From a virus, in the IMG/VR virus record IMGVR_UViG_3300049433_000030, positions 1 through 46,014 of that record: a stretch of 46,014 nucleotides of DNA; one strand, written 5' to 3'. Shown here in pieces: positions 8,161-14,040 of the stretch. The notes beneath the pieces were generated by a model. That model made no database searches. It had not been told where the DNA came from and was given only the letters and a program-made list of their open reading frames with translations. The translations under genes were made by a program, and so were the position numbers. Position 1 is the first letter of the stretch, and the number at the start of each line of letters is the position of its first letter.

Positions 8161-8190
8161 TTGACACTATGTCACCCACTGGGTGACACT
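8161..8190 (+). promoter_or_regulatory. palindromic operator with a TTGACA -35-like hexamer
   Basis: TTGACA lies at 8161-8166. Immediately after, TGTCACCCACTGGGTGACA (8170-8188) is a perfect palindrome with 9-bp arms around C8179. TGACA at 8162-8166 adds a third half-site. The -10 is weak (GACACT, 8185-8190). A repressor bound here would cover a plus-strand promoter for the 8224 gene. The RHH gene on the left starts 58 bases away. Confidence 0.65.
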
Positions 8191-8223
8191 CGCGGCCTCT
8201 CTCACTCAACTCTCTAAAAAAAT

Positions 8224-8505
8224 ATGATCCAGCAACGCCCGGCTCGCGGTTCGGATACACAGCCAATCACGGATACTTCAATAATATCGGCTGTCGTGAC
8301 AAGTAAATTCTTGGCACTAGCTCAACGCTACGGCGTCACGCCGGAATACTTAGCGTCGCTGGCGTTGGGAAAATTCTGCGAGAGTCCGCCAGCGGAACTT
8401 AACGTCAAGTCGCACGCGCCGCTTAACGAGCTTAGCTGCGCTGCCTGCGGTCTCCGTCCGACGTGCTCCTCGCCGAAGAATCGCGCGGAGCTGGTATGTT
8501 TCTAA
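8224..8505 (+). CDS. hypothetical protein with C-terminal cysteine cluster
   Basis: 93 residues from ATG 8224; no Shine-Dalgarno, but an A-rich stretch precedes the start. A helical middle (SKFLALAQRYGVTPEYLASLALGKFCE) could be a small DNA-binding or protein-contact helix pair. The C-terminus has CAAC and further Cys residues (SCAACGLRPTCSS), a possible small zinc site. The last 74 bases overlap the minus-strand regulator gene, so one of the two may be shorter than drawn. It lies directly downstream of the 8161-8190 operator. Confidence 0.45.
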   Translation: MIQQRPARGSDTQPITDTSIISAVVTSKFLALAQRYGVTPEYLASLALGKFCESPPAELNVKSHAPLNELSCAACGLRPTCSSPKNRAELVCF

Positions 8506-8710
8506 ATAGGGGCTGATTTTGGGAATGATAAGACCTGAGCCACATATCTAGACCCTGGCGAATGACCTTGCTCCAATCTAGCTCCGGTTCCATTATGAAT
8601 ATCTTGTCGAGCGCCTCCATTTGGTCGTTTCTGAGACGGATACCCTTCGTCACGCCAGAGAATCGCGGATTTCGGCGCTCCGCTTTGTTTTTGCGTGTGT
8701 GTGTTTGCAT
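8432..8710 (-). CDS. ribbon-helix-helix-like regulator
   Basis: 92 residues from ATG 8710; GTG 8728 is an alternative start six codons earlier. After a basic N-terminus (RKNKAERRNPRFSG) comes VTKGIRLRNDQMEALDKIF and DWSKVIRQGLDMWLRSY, the strand-helix-helix pattern of CopG/Arc-type repressors. Its start region overlaps the inverted repeat GATTG-CA-CAATC at 8721-8732, whose half-site recurs at other control points, suggesting autoregulation. Divergent from the 8807 transcription unit. Fold assignment is by pattern only. Confidence 0.6.
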   Translation of the reverse strand: MQTHTRKNKAERRNPRFSGVTKGIRLRNDQMEALDKIFIMEPELDWSKVIRQGLDMWLRSYHSQNQPLFRNIPAPRDSSARSTSDGDRRQRS

Positions 8711-8720
8711 GGTTTCGCAG

Positions 8721-8732
8721 GATTGCACAATC
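8721..8732. promoter_or_regulatory. TTGCACAA-type operator at the start of the RHH gene
   Basis: GATTGCACAATC has 5-bp inverted arms (GATTG/CAATC) around CA. It contains TTGCACAA, the reverse complement of TTGTGCAA, found again at 8799-8806, 9702-9709, 12081-12104 and 45325-45337. It overlaps the possible GTG start at 8728 and lies 11 bases upstream of the ATG at 8710. Confidence 0.4.
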
Positions 8733-8770
8733 GGTTTAATTCGTCAAACAAAAAAAGTTTGAAAAATATG

Positions 8771-8806
8771 TTGACAATGATGCACACCTATAGAATAATG
8801 TGCAAC
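8771..8806 (+). promoter_or_regulatory. strong plus-strand promoter with TGCACA/TGTGCA inverted half-sites
   Basis: TTGACA (8771-8776), a 17-base spacer and AATAAT (8794-8799) make a near-consensus sigma-70 promoter. Inverted half-sites TGCACA (8781-8786) and TGTGCA (8799-8804) bracket the -10 element, as expected of an operator. The predicted start of transcription falls at about the ATG (8807) of the next gene, so its mRNA would have almost no leader. Confidence 0.65.
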
Positions 8807-8995
8807 ATGAGCAAAAAGAAAGAAGCAGATCAAATCGAAATCGAGCGCGGCGAAGCGCAGCGCAAGGCGAGCGAAGGCTTCGCGCAGCGCTCGACTAAGC
8901 ATCGGCATCACTGGCCGTTTACGCTCGCGGCGGCGCAAGGCGACATCGCAATCGGACGCTGCGAGTGCGGCGAGCCGTATAAGGAGGTAAAATGA
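8807..8995 (+). CDS. hypothetical small charged protein, first gene of the control-region operon
   Basis: 62 residues from ATG 8807, just downstream of the promoter at 8771-8799. Earlier in-frame starts (8621, 8768) would place the start inside or before the promoter. The product is Lys/Glu/Arg-rich at the N-terminus (MSKKKEADQIEIERGEAQRK) and has HRHHW and a CEC pair near the end (RCECGEPYK), a possible partial zinc ribbon. AAGGAGGT at 8981-8988 inside its 3' end serves the next gene. Confidence 0.55.
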   Translation: MSKKKEADQIEIERGEAQRKASEGFAQRSTKHRHHWPFTLAAAQGDIAIGRCECGEPYKEVK

Positions 8996-9588
8996 GCAAC
9001 AGGCACCAGAGCAAAAAAGCTGATGCGCTAGCAGAAGTGCGCGACCCATGGCAGCAAGCAGCTGATTTTCGCAAGCTACTCTTCGAAGATGTGCCGCTAC
9101 CTAAACACATCTCGCATTTAGGAACCAATCCCGTAAATGCAGATCACTACGAGCCATCCGCCCAGCCGCCCAAGGCAAACGAAAGCAGCTACCGCCCGTA
9201 TGAGTCGCATGTATCCACGCAGCAGCAACCCGCCACCGCCGAAGCGGGGCAAGCGCCGCAGGCAGCCGAGACGCCAGAAACACGCGAGCGCCTAATTCGA
9301 GCTTATTCGGGGATGGACAAAGAGGGCCGAGAAGCACAGCGCGCAGGCTACAAGGCGCAGCGCGATCAGCTACAGGAAGCCAATGACATCTACGCGCAAT
9401 CGCACGAAATCCTGAAGCAGCAGCGCGACCACCTGCTGGCGGCGTTGAAGGCAGCATTGCCGCTGATTGACGATGCTCTACAAGACGCGCAAGGCAAACC
9501 CGGTTACGAGATTCCAACGGAATCTTTCCGGTTGCAAGCAACAGCCGCACGCGCCGCAATCGCAGCCGCCGAAGGCGAGGTGCAATGA
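8992..9588 (+). CDS. hypothetical phage protein with C-terminal coiled coil
   Basis: 198 residues, ATGA overlap with the previous gene and a near-perfect Shine-Dalgarno (AAGGAGGT, 8981-8988). Residues 1-100 are polar and probably disordered. From ~110 the sequence is helical, ending in LLAALKAALPLIDDAL and ATAARAAIAAAEGE. The last pattern (LLxALxxxLP ... ARAAIAxAEG) recurs at the C-terminus of many unrelated phage hypothetical proteins and is often swapped as a module. No function known. Confidence 0.6.
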   Translation: MSNRHQSKKADALAEVRDPWQQAADFRKLLFEDVPLPKHISHLGTNPVNADHYEPSAQPPKANESSYRPYESHVSTQQQPATAEAGQAPQAAETPETRERLIRAYSGMDKEGREAQRAGYKAQRDQLQEANDIYAQSHEILKQQRDHLLAALKAALPLIDDALQDAQGKPGYEIPTESFRLQATAARAAIAAAEGEVQ

Positions 9589-9749
9589 ACGATATTTACG
9601 AAGCTCTATTCTGCCCCGTCCACGGCGCGGTAGGCTGGCTATTGCTATGCTGGCCGTGCGCATTTTTTGGCATTAGAAAATTCTTTAATTTTTTACTTGA
9701 CTGTGCAACAAAGCATGCTAAAACTAGCACAACAAACGAAAGGAATTAA
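9585..9749 (+). CDS. 54-residue putative membrane peptide
   Basis: ATG 9585 overlaps the previous stop (ATGA) and the frame runs to TAA 9747-9749. The product has CPVHG near the start, a hydrophobic stretch (AVGWLLLCWPCAFFGI, residues ~15-30) and a second FFNFLL patch, so it is probably membrane-inserted. Its 3' half overlaps the promoter/operator at 9697-9731 and the ribosome-binding site of the next gene. It is supported by the overlap and by hydrophobicity only. Confidence 0.45.
   Translation: MNDIYEALFCPVHGAVGWLLLCWPCAFFGIRKFFNFLLDCATKHAKTSTTNERN
9697..9731 (+). promoter_or_regulatory. promoter with TTGTGCAAC-type operator half-sites
   Basis: TTGACT (9697-9702) followed after 16 bases by TAAAAC (9719-9724) is a fair promoter. 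TGTGCAAC starts at 9702, directly at the end of the -35, and GCACA (9727-9731) is the inverted half-site on the other side of the -10. The next gene (9755) follows with AAAGGAA as ribosome-binding site. Confidence 0.5.
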
Positions 9750-9754
9750 ACAAA

Positions 9755-10168
9755 ATGGACTGTAAGCAATGCGGGAGTAGCACTACTCCTAAACAAACAA
9801 GCAGAGGAGCCGCTTACGAGTGCAACGGCGACAACGGCGAATGTCTTAACGAGCGCGGCTATCCTACGACGACGTGGGGCGACACGGGAAACGGCGGCGC
9901 GCCGCGCCGACAAGCGCCGCAGCAACGCCGAGCGCCGCAGCAAGGCGCGCGAGCGACGCCCAGCACGAGCACGGATGCGCAAATCAAATGGCAGACGTGT
10001 TTGAAAGTCGCCGGAGCCGTCTATCAAGGCAGAGAGCTAGCGTCCGCTAAAGACGTGATCGCGTTCGCTCGCGAGTTATTCGCGGCGAAGCCCGTCGTGG
10101 CGAAACCCGCGCCGAAGCCCGCGCCGGTGGAAGACGAGGAAGCGCCGGACGAAGAGGAAGTTTTTTAA
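9755..10168 (+). CDS. zinc-ribbon protein with SSB-like acidic C-terminal tip
   Basis: 137 residues from ATG 9755, with AAAGGAA upstream. The N-terminus has CKQC and two further cysteines (residues ~3-30), a zinc ribbon. A basic Arg/Gln/Ala-rich linker follows (~48-70), then an alpha-helical part (IKWQTCLKVAGAVYQGRELASAKDVIAFARELF). The protein ends in an acidic tail EDEEAPDEEEVF with a terminal phenylalanine, as in SSB and T7 gp2.5 tails that recruit replication proteins. A single-stranded-DNA-binding or recombination-mediator role is inferred; there is no recognisable OB fold. Confidence 0.55.
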   Translation: MDCKQCGSSTTPKQTSRGAAYECNGDNGECLNERGYPTTTWGDTGNGGAPRRQAPQQRRAPQQGARATPSTSTDAQIKWQTCLKVAGAVYQGRELASAKDVIAFARELFAAKPVVAKPAPKPAPVEDEEAPDEEEVF

Positions 10169-10198
10169 CCCAACAACCAAACGAAAGGAAAACTGAAA

Positions 10199-10528
10199 AT
10201 GAGAGCTAAGAAAAAAACAAAAAGAGGATTCAACTGGCTAGTCAAGCTGAACGCACTCGTTCGACGCAAGCGGCCACTTACCGACAACGAACAATACGAC
10301 CTAGAAACAAAGGCCGGGAGTTGGCCGACGTGCGCTTGCGGTCAACTTTGCCAAGCGCTACCGCGCATAAGCCACAGCGCAACTCCGTTAGACAAAACAT
10401 TGCAGCGTCTCGGCCTCTCGTTCTACTCGCGCATTCAGCACAGTAGGTGGAGCGACGCGCTCGTAGCGTTCCGTAAGATCGAAAAGCGCAGCGCGAAGCT
10501 GCTTAAGGAGATGGCGGTGACGGCATGA
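10199..10528 (+). CDS. hypothetical phage protein
   Basis: 109 residues from ATG 10199, with GAAAGGAAAA upstream. It begins with a very basic run (MRAKKKTKRG). The middle segment, LTDNEQYDLETKAGSWPTCACGQLCQALPR, follows a pattern I know from many phage proteins of unknown function (acidic helix, then W-x-T-C-x-C-G). The C-terminal half is basic and helical (SALVAFRKIEKRSAKLLKEM type). It may bind nucleic acid. ATGA overlap to a 16-codon frame. Confidence 0.6.
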   Translation: MRAKKKTKRGFNWLVKLNALVRRKRPLTDNEQYDLETKAGSWPTCACGQLCQALPRISHSATPLDKTLQRLGLSFYSRIQHSRWSDALVAFRKIEKRSAKLLKEMAVTA

Positions 10529-10575
10529 GTAATGAATCATCTTCAAGTCGTATTGTCGCGGTTCTAGCGAAATGA
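10525..10575 (+). CDS. 16-residue coupling peptide frame
   Basis: ATG 10525 overlaps the previous stop (ATGA) and the stop TGA at 10573-10575 overlaps the next start ATG 10572 (ATGA). The peptide (MSNESSSSRIVAVLAK) has no visible function. The frame bridges the gap between two genes and would keep ribosomes moving, so it may matter for translational coupling rather than for its product. Confidence 0.3.
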   Translation: MSNESSSSRIVAVLAK

Positions 10576-10916
10576 AGCTCACTGTCGAAGAAAAGGTAAA
10601 GCTCGACCTAGCCCTTAATCTAGGCGAGCTAGCGGCAGCTACCGGCTTTAGCCGCGCCGACCTAGCGAAGCTAGGCATACGCAAGCGCGACTTACCCGGC
10701 GGGCGAATGCGGCGCAGCGACTTCTGGAAGAAGTATCACCGAGGCGAGTTTAGCGCGCCTAAACTAGCGCACGCATCGCTTTCGCCGTTGAATGATCTGC
10801 AGTCAATCGCGGGTAAACTGCGTGCGCCGCGTAGGTCGAGTGACCTACTAGACGCATCACGTCTTCGCGGCGAACGCCCGCTTCGTAGCACCGAGTTACA
10901 AACGTTACCCGCGTAG
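10572..10916 (+). CDS. small HTH-type protein, candidate excisionase
   Basis: 114 residues from ATG 10572. Residues ~17-55 (LNLGELAAATGFSRADLAKLGIRKRDLPGGRMRRSDFWKKY) resemble the MerR-like/excisionase helix-turn-helix in which a wing precedes a conserved R-x-x-D-F. It directly faces the integrase gene and their 3' ends overlap by 158 bases, so its last ~50 residues are antisense to the integrase catalytic C-terminus. Position and fold suggest directionality control of recombination; this is inference. The true protein may be functionally complete before the overlap. Confidence 0.5.
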   Translation: MKLTVEEKVKLDLALNLGELAAATGFSRADLAKLGIRKRDLPGGRMRRSDFWKKYHRGEFSAPKLAHASLSPLNDLQSIAGKLRAPRRSSDLLDASRLRGERPLRSTELQTLPA

Positions 10917-11781
10917 AATGGAAACAGATATGACCAAGCTTCAATTTACGAAAAAAGCGCCACCAGGATTTTCCTGGCATGTCCGGCATCTGAAACGTCT
11001 CCCGCCGTCCCTCCCCTCGAAGCCGCTCGAAGAGGGGTATAAGCTGCGGCGCGAGCGGGAATTCCGCGACGCTGTCCTTGTGACCCTTAGTTCGGAATCG
11101 AATGACGGCCCGCTTCAGATCAACGTCGCTAAGATCGAGGCAGGTTTCACTAAACCGGCAGCCTTGATGCCAAGCGATGAGATAACTCACGAGCATCCAG
11201 TCTGGCTCACTTTTGAGGGCGTTGAGAATCTTCATGTGCTCCGCCTCAGTGATTCGCGGCTTACGCGGAGCGGGATCGAGCGGAATACCGAGGGACTCGA
11301 CGGGATTGATGCTAGCGAAGCCGGACATAACGGCCTCCCTCATGCCCATCCTGAGAAACTTCACTTCTGTGAGCGCCGTGTTCTTAGTTACTTCGTAACA
11401 CCCGAAGGAACTATGACGTTCCTGACGCCACTTAATGAAGCTTCGGACGTGCTGCCGCGTGAGCTGCCGAGGGATTACGATACTCTGCGAATCAAAGAAC
11501 GCTTTGATATTGCGCCACGCGCTCGTAAAGCGCGCGTAGCTTTTCGGCGAATTGGCGTAGCGCTGCTCGAAATACTGCGGAAGCCACGCTTCCCACACTT
11601 CGCTAGCGTCGCTTCCGTCGCGCTCCGAAGCGGAGACTTCGCGGCACAGCTCGCGCGCGCGGCGCGTGTCGGCGGTGACGGCGTGTCGAAATTTCGTCGA
11701 TTTTTGGACGCGTTTACCGGACGTGTCGATGCAGCTAATCCACCAAAACGGGGAGCGAGGGCGCTTGTAAAGAGAGGCCAT
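10759..11781 (-). CDS. int: tyrosine-type site-specific integrase
   Basis: 340 residues from ATG at 11781, beginning MASLYKRPRSPFWWIS, a typical start for this class. It has an N-terminal arm-binding and SAM-like core-binding region (to ~170) and a catalytic domain with R209 (GCRFSE), Lys in the TKGHK beta-hairpin (~232-235), H288-x-x-R291 (HSTR), H314 (LVGHS) and nucleophile Y323 (AVYPRL). All catalytic residues are present. It is the only minus-strand gene inside a run of early plus-strand genes, and its start lies 2 bases from the divergent 11784 gene. attP is at 12111-12137, upstream of its start. No clear Shine-Dalgarno. Confidence 0.93.
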   Translation of the reverse strand: MASLYKRPRSPFWWISCIDTSGKRVQKSTKFRHAVTADTRRARELCREVSASERDGSDASEVWEAWLPQYFEQRYANSPKSYARFTSAWRNIKAFFDSQSIVIPRQLTRQHVRSFIKWRQERHSSFGCYEVTKNTALTEVKFLRMGMREAVMSGFASINPVESLGIPLDPAPRKPRITEAEHMKILNALKSEPDWMLVSYLIAWHQGCRFSETCLDLSDVDLKRAVIRFRTKGHKDSVAEFPLAPQLIPLFERLRGEGRRETFQMPDMPGKSWWRFFRKLKLGHICFHSTRVTFVTRCYEAGVRREDVMRLVGHSTYAAHAVYPRLTADHSTAKAMRALV

Positions 11782-11783
11782 TT

Positions 11784-12038
11784 ATGAAAATACGCTGTAA
11801 GGAATGCAACTGGGAAGGCGTATTAGAACAGGTTCTTGAGGCGAAGCATCCATTTCAAGATCAAGTCCTAATATATGGTTGCCCGAAATGCCTAGAAGCC
11901 GAGCCATTTGAGACTTTATGTGATGAACCGGGTTGCCGAGACATCTATAGCTGCGGAACTCCGTCACCATCTGGATACCGCCAAACATGCCACAAACATA
12001 TTCCAATAGTGTCACATAGTGTAGAAGGGCGTCAATAA
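11784..12038 (+). CDS. zinc-ribbon phage protein
   Basis: 84 residues from ATG 11784, with GAGAGG 7 bases upstream inside the antisense integrase start. Cysteine pairs CKEC (4-8 region), CPKC, C..PGC and C..C (residues ~5-70) suggest one or two zinc knuckles. MKIRCKECNWEG ... GCPKCLEAEPFETLCDEPGC matches a family of small phage proteins seen beside integrase or recombination genes. Divergent from int with only 2 bases between start codons, so each gene's control signals must lie within the other's coding sequence. The leftmost attP arm repeats fall in its 3' end. Confidence 0.65.
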   Translation: MKIRCKECNWEGVLEQVLEAKHPFQDQVLIYGCPKCLEAEPFETLCDEPGCRDIYSCGTPSPSGYRQTCHKHIPIVSHSVEGRQ

Positions 12039-12040
12039 AA

Positions 12041-13207
12041 ATGAACGAAAATTTTGAACTCCCCTGCGAAACTGACGCAAATTGTGCAACACCTGATGCA
12101 CAATCTCGACATGCGGGTTCGATTCCCGCTGCCCGCTTAGCCTCAGAATCAAGCACTTATGAAAGTAGTGTAGAAGAGAGTGTAGAAACGAGCGCCGTGC
12201 CTGCGCTGGCCGAGCCAATAACGCAGCGGGACGAAACGCCCGCTATGATAGCCCGCGATGGGCTGATAACGGGATCGCATCCCGATTCGGACGTTGGCGG
12301 CGAAGCGCGAGAAGCGACGGATAATTCCGGCAGGGAAAGACTGACTGTCGGGATACTGGAATCTCGCGGCGGCGCTCCTCTCTCCACTCTCGCTACCGAG
12401 TCCGGGCATTGGTATCTCCCCGACGGAACGCCGTTCTACACCTACGTCAACGACGACGGCGAGACGAAGCCCGTAACGCTGCGCGAAGCTCGCAAGGTTA
12501 ACGCCTTTCCGAGCACTACGACCGTCGGTAAAATTCTCGAAAAGCCAGCGCTCAATAATTACTCCGAGAAGCACGTCTTTGAAGCGACTCTCCGACTGCT
12601 GACCGAAGAAGTAAATTTAGGCGTCAAGGCAATTTTGGACGACGAGAATCTACGCGCCGAGTTTTTCGCGCGCGTAAAAGTCGCCGCTAACGAGCATCGC
12701 GACAAAGCCGCTAATCGCGGTTCGTCGTTGCACGGCGAAATCGAGCGCTACCTGCGCGGCGAGAAACTCTACGAGCCGGAACGATGGTGGCCGCACGTCG
12801 ACGAGCTAGTGAAGGCGCTAGCTCAATACGGCGTCGACGTGCACAAAGGATCTCCGGAGAAATGCTTCGCGCACCGCCTGGGATATGGCGGAAAGGTCGA
12901 CTGGCACGAGCGCACCGACCCGCTAGTTATCGACATCAAGACCAAACCGGAAATCGAGCTAAACAGCAAGGGTAATCCGAAGAAAAAGCTGGTCTACGAC
13001 GAGCACTTTATGCAGATCGCGTCGTATCGCACCGGACTAGCGATGCCGAACGCGCGCGGAATTAACGTTTTCGTCGGCGAAGCAGATCGGCGCATCTGGA
13101 TTCACGAACACACACCAAGCGACCTTAATCGCGGCTGGAAGCTATTCGAGCTACTGCTGCGCGTTTGGAAAATCAAAAACAACTACTACCCAAAAATAAA
13201 CCAATGA
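12041..13207 (+). CDS. PD-(D/E)XK-type nuclease (RecB/Cas4-like exonuclease family), gene carrying attP
   Basis: 388 residues from ATG 12041, or 320 from in-frame ATG 12245. The first ~100 residues are low-complexity and contain the attP core (residues 24-33). The conserved part starts near SGHWYLPDGTPFYTYV (~residue 125). It has RGSSLHGEIERYL (helical H-motif, ~226) and a catalytic region GYGGKVDWHE ... PLVIDIKTK ... EHFMQIASYRTGL, matching D, DxK and QxxxY of the superfamily. It probably processes DNA ends for recombination or replication. In a lysogen the gene would be cut at attP, leaving the domain downstream of the host tRNA. ATGA overlap to the next gene. Confidence 0.8.
   Translation: MNENFELPCETDANCATPDAQSRHAGSIPAARLASESSTYESSVEESVETSAVPALAEPITQRDETPAMIARDGLITGSHPDSDVGGEAREATDNSGRERLTVGILESRGGAPLSTLATESGHWYLPDGTPFYTYVNDDGETKPVTLREARKVNAFPSTTTVGKILEKPALNNYSEKHVFEATLRLLTEEVNLGVKAILDDENLRAEFFARVKVAANEHRDKAANRGSSLHGEIERYLRGEKLYEPERWWPHVDELVKALAQYGVDVHKGSPEKCFAHRLGYGGKVDWHERTDPLVIDIKTKPEIELNSKGNPKKKLVYDEHFMQIASYRTGLAMPNARGINVFVGEADRRIWIHEHTPSDLNRGWKLFELLLRVWKIKNNYYPKINQ
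12081..12104. promoter_or_regulatory. inverted repeat next to the att core, containing the TTGTGCAAC operator motif
   Basis: ATTGTGCA (12081-12088) and TGCACAAT (12097-12104) are perfect 8-bp inverted arms around an 8-base loop. The left arm continues as TTGTGCAAC, the motif seen at other phage promoters. It could be an operator, an integrase/excisionase accessory site or an RNA hairpin in the leader of the nuclease gene. Confidence 0.5.
12111..12137 (+). other. attP: attP core: 3' end of a tRNA gene, best fit tRNA-Gly(UCC)
   Basis: GCGGG-TTCGATT-CCCGC (12113-12129) is a complete T-arm with stem and TTCGATT loop, followed by TGCCCGC and T (12130-12137), the 3' acceptor strand and discriminator. 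No matching 5' half exists nearby, so it is a tRNA fragment, not a gene. From memory the 27 bases equal the end of an enterobacterial glyT-type tRNA-Gly(UCC). Identity with a tRNA 3' end beside an integrase is the hallmark of attP. Confidence 0.82.
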
Positions 13208-13386
13208 GTCAACACGATTTCTATAAACAAGCAGCTATAAATCCCGTCGAGCAGTGGCCTAAGTGGGTCGTTACAACCGAGTGTGGATCGTCCTATCACT
13301 TCGATAAAAAGGAAGCCGAGAAGTCTAAGGCCGAATACGAATCGGAAGGCGTAAAGGCAACGCTTATGAGGGTCGAATTTTCGTGA
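13204..13386 (+). CDS. hypothetical small protein
   Basis: 60 residues from ATG 13204 (ATGA overlap with the nuclease). The product, with WPKWVVTTECGSSYHFDKKEAEKSKAEYESEG, looks like a compact beta-alpha fold with a charged helix. No family recognised. It lies between two nuclease genes with 4-base overlaps, so it is probably co-expressed with them. Confidence 0.6.
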   Translation: MSQHDFYKQAAINPVEQWPKWVVTTECGSSYHFDKKEAEKSKAEYESEGVKATLMRVEFS

Positions 13387-13832
13387 AGCTACCACGCGTC
13401 CTTCCCGACTCCGTGCTGCGCCGCATGAGCGCCGCCGACCGCGCGTCGCTCGGCAAGGCGGGGCTAACGCGCGCCGACTGCGAGGCGCTTTGCGAAGCAA
13501 AGAACGAGCGCGAGCTGCAAAAGCAGATCGTGAGCTACCTACGACTACAAGGCATCGAAGTCAACGTCAGCCGTACGGATAAGCGCACGACACATAAGAA
13601 GGGCTGGCCCGACTTAACGTTCGCGATCATTTTCCGCGTCAACGGTTATCGCTCGGAATGGATACCTTGCGCGTGGGAGATCAAATTCGGGAATGGAAAA
13701 CTTTCACCGGAACAAGAAAAGCTAGCTACCACTCTTACCTCTCCTCCTAATGGCTGGCGCTTTCGTGTTATCCGATCACTAGACGAAGCCAGGGGGGAGT
13801 TATGGAAGTTGGGAATTGGAACCGGAAACTAA
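13383..13832 (+). CDS. VRR-NUC-domain nuclease
   Basis: 149 residues from GTG 13383 (GTGA overlap). Residues ~38-145 carry the VRR-NUC pattern: ERELQKQIVSYLRLQGIEV, GWPDLTFAI (catalytic D), CAWEIKFGNGKLSPEQEKLA (E-x-K plus Q-x-x) and a C-terminal WRFRVIRSLDEA. The family includes structure-specific nucleases related to Holliday junction resolvases. Acting after the PD-(D/E)XK nuclease upstream, it could resolve branched replication intermediates before packaging. The next gene starts inside its 3' end. Confidence 0.85.
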   Translation: MKLPRVLPDSVLRRMSAADRASLGKAGLTRADCEALCEAKNERELQKQIVSYLRLQGIEVNVSRTDKRTTHKKGWPDLTFAIIFRVNGYRSEWIPCAWEIKFGNGKLSPEQEKLATTLTSPPNGWRFRVIRSLDEARGELWKLGIGTGN

Positions 13833-14040
13833 GCAATGGATAGCAATAATACAGATACTATCGAGCGAGAAAATCCGCTCGACGCTTTACTCACCCTCGC
13901 GCGCGGAAGCGGCGAAGCGAGCGTCGATATGGCGCTTGGCGGCCAAGCATGGCATGAGCGCGACGCAGATAGCGCACGCTTTCAACGTTACGAGGCAAGC
14001 CGTAAGCAAGGCGCTAAACGTAACGCACGGCGATGCGTAA
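13816..14040 (+). CDS. helix-turn-helix protein (overlaps another reading frame)
   Basis: 74 residues. The first possible start is TTG 13816 inside the end of the VRR-NUC gene. Residues ~37-70 (RASIWRLAAKHGMSATQIAHAFNVTRQAVSKALN) are an excellent helix-turn-helix, with the turn at HGMS and recognition helix VTRQAVSKALN. Probably a small transcription or replication regulator. The same DNA is open in another frame (13836-14165), so either genes overlap or the assembly has a -1 shift that would join this HTH to the downstream tail. Confidence 0.6.
   Translation: MEPETKQWIAIIQILSSEKIRSTLYSPSRAEAAKRASIWRLAAKHGMSATQIAHAFNVTRQAVSKALNVTHGDA

Larger units (their letters stand above)
12008..12188. 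other. attP: attP region with four AGTGT direct repeats as candidate integrase arm sites
   Basis: AGTGTAGAAG occurs at 12018-12027 and 12167-12176, AGTGTAGAAA at 12179-12188, and a partial AGTGT at 12008-12012. They form one pair left of the core (10 bases apart) and one pair right (12 bases apart), all in the same orientation. This is the arrangement expected of arm-type sites for a heterobivalent tyrosine integrase. Confidence 0.6.

Noticed and set aside
8562-8762. plus-strand frame opposite the RHH gene
   Set aside because: Antisense of a gene with a convincing RHH pattern; no start signal or recognisable content.
10918-11787. 289-residue plus-strand frame across the integrase
   Set aside because: It is antisense to a gene with all catalytic residues of a tyrosine recombinase and has no recognisable pattern.
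12060-12140. a complete tRNA gene
   Set aside because: Only the T-arm and 3' acceptor strand are present; no matching 5' acceptor, D-arm or anticodon arm upstream. Best read as an attP core.
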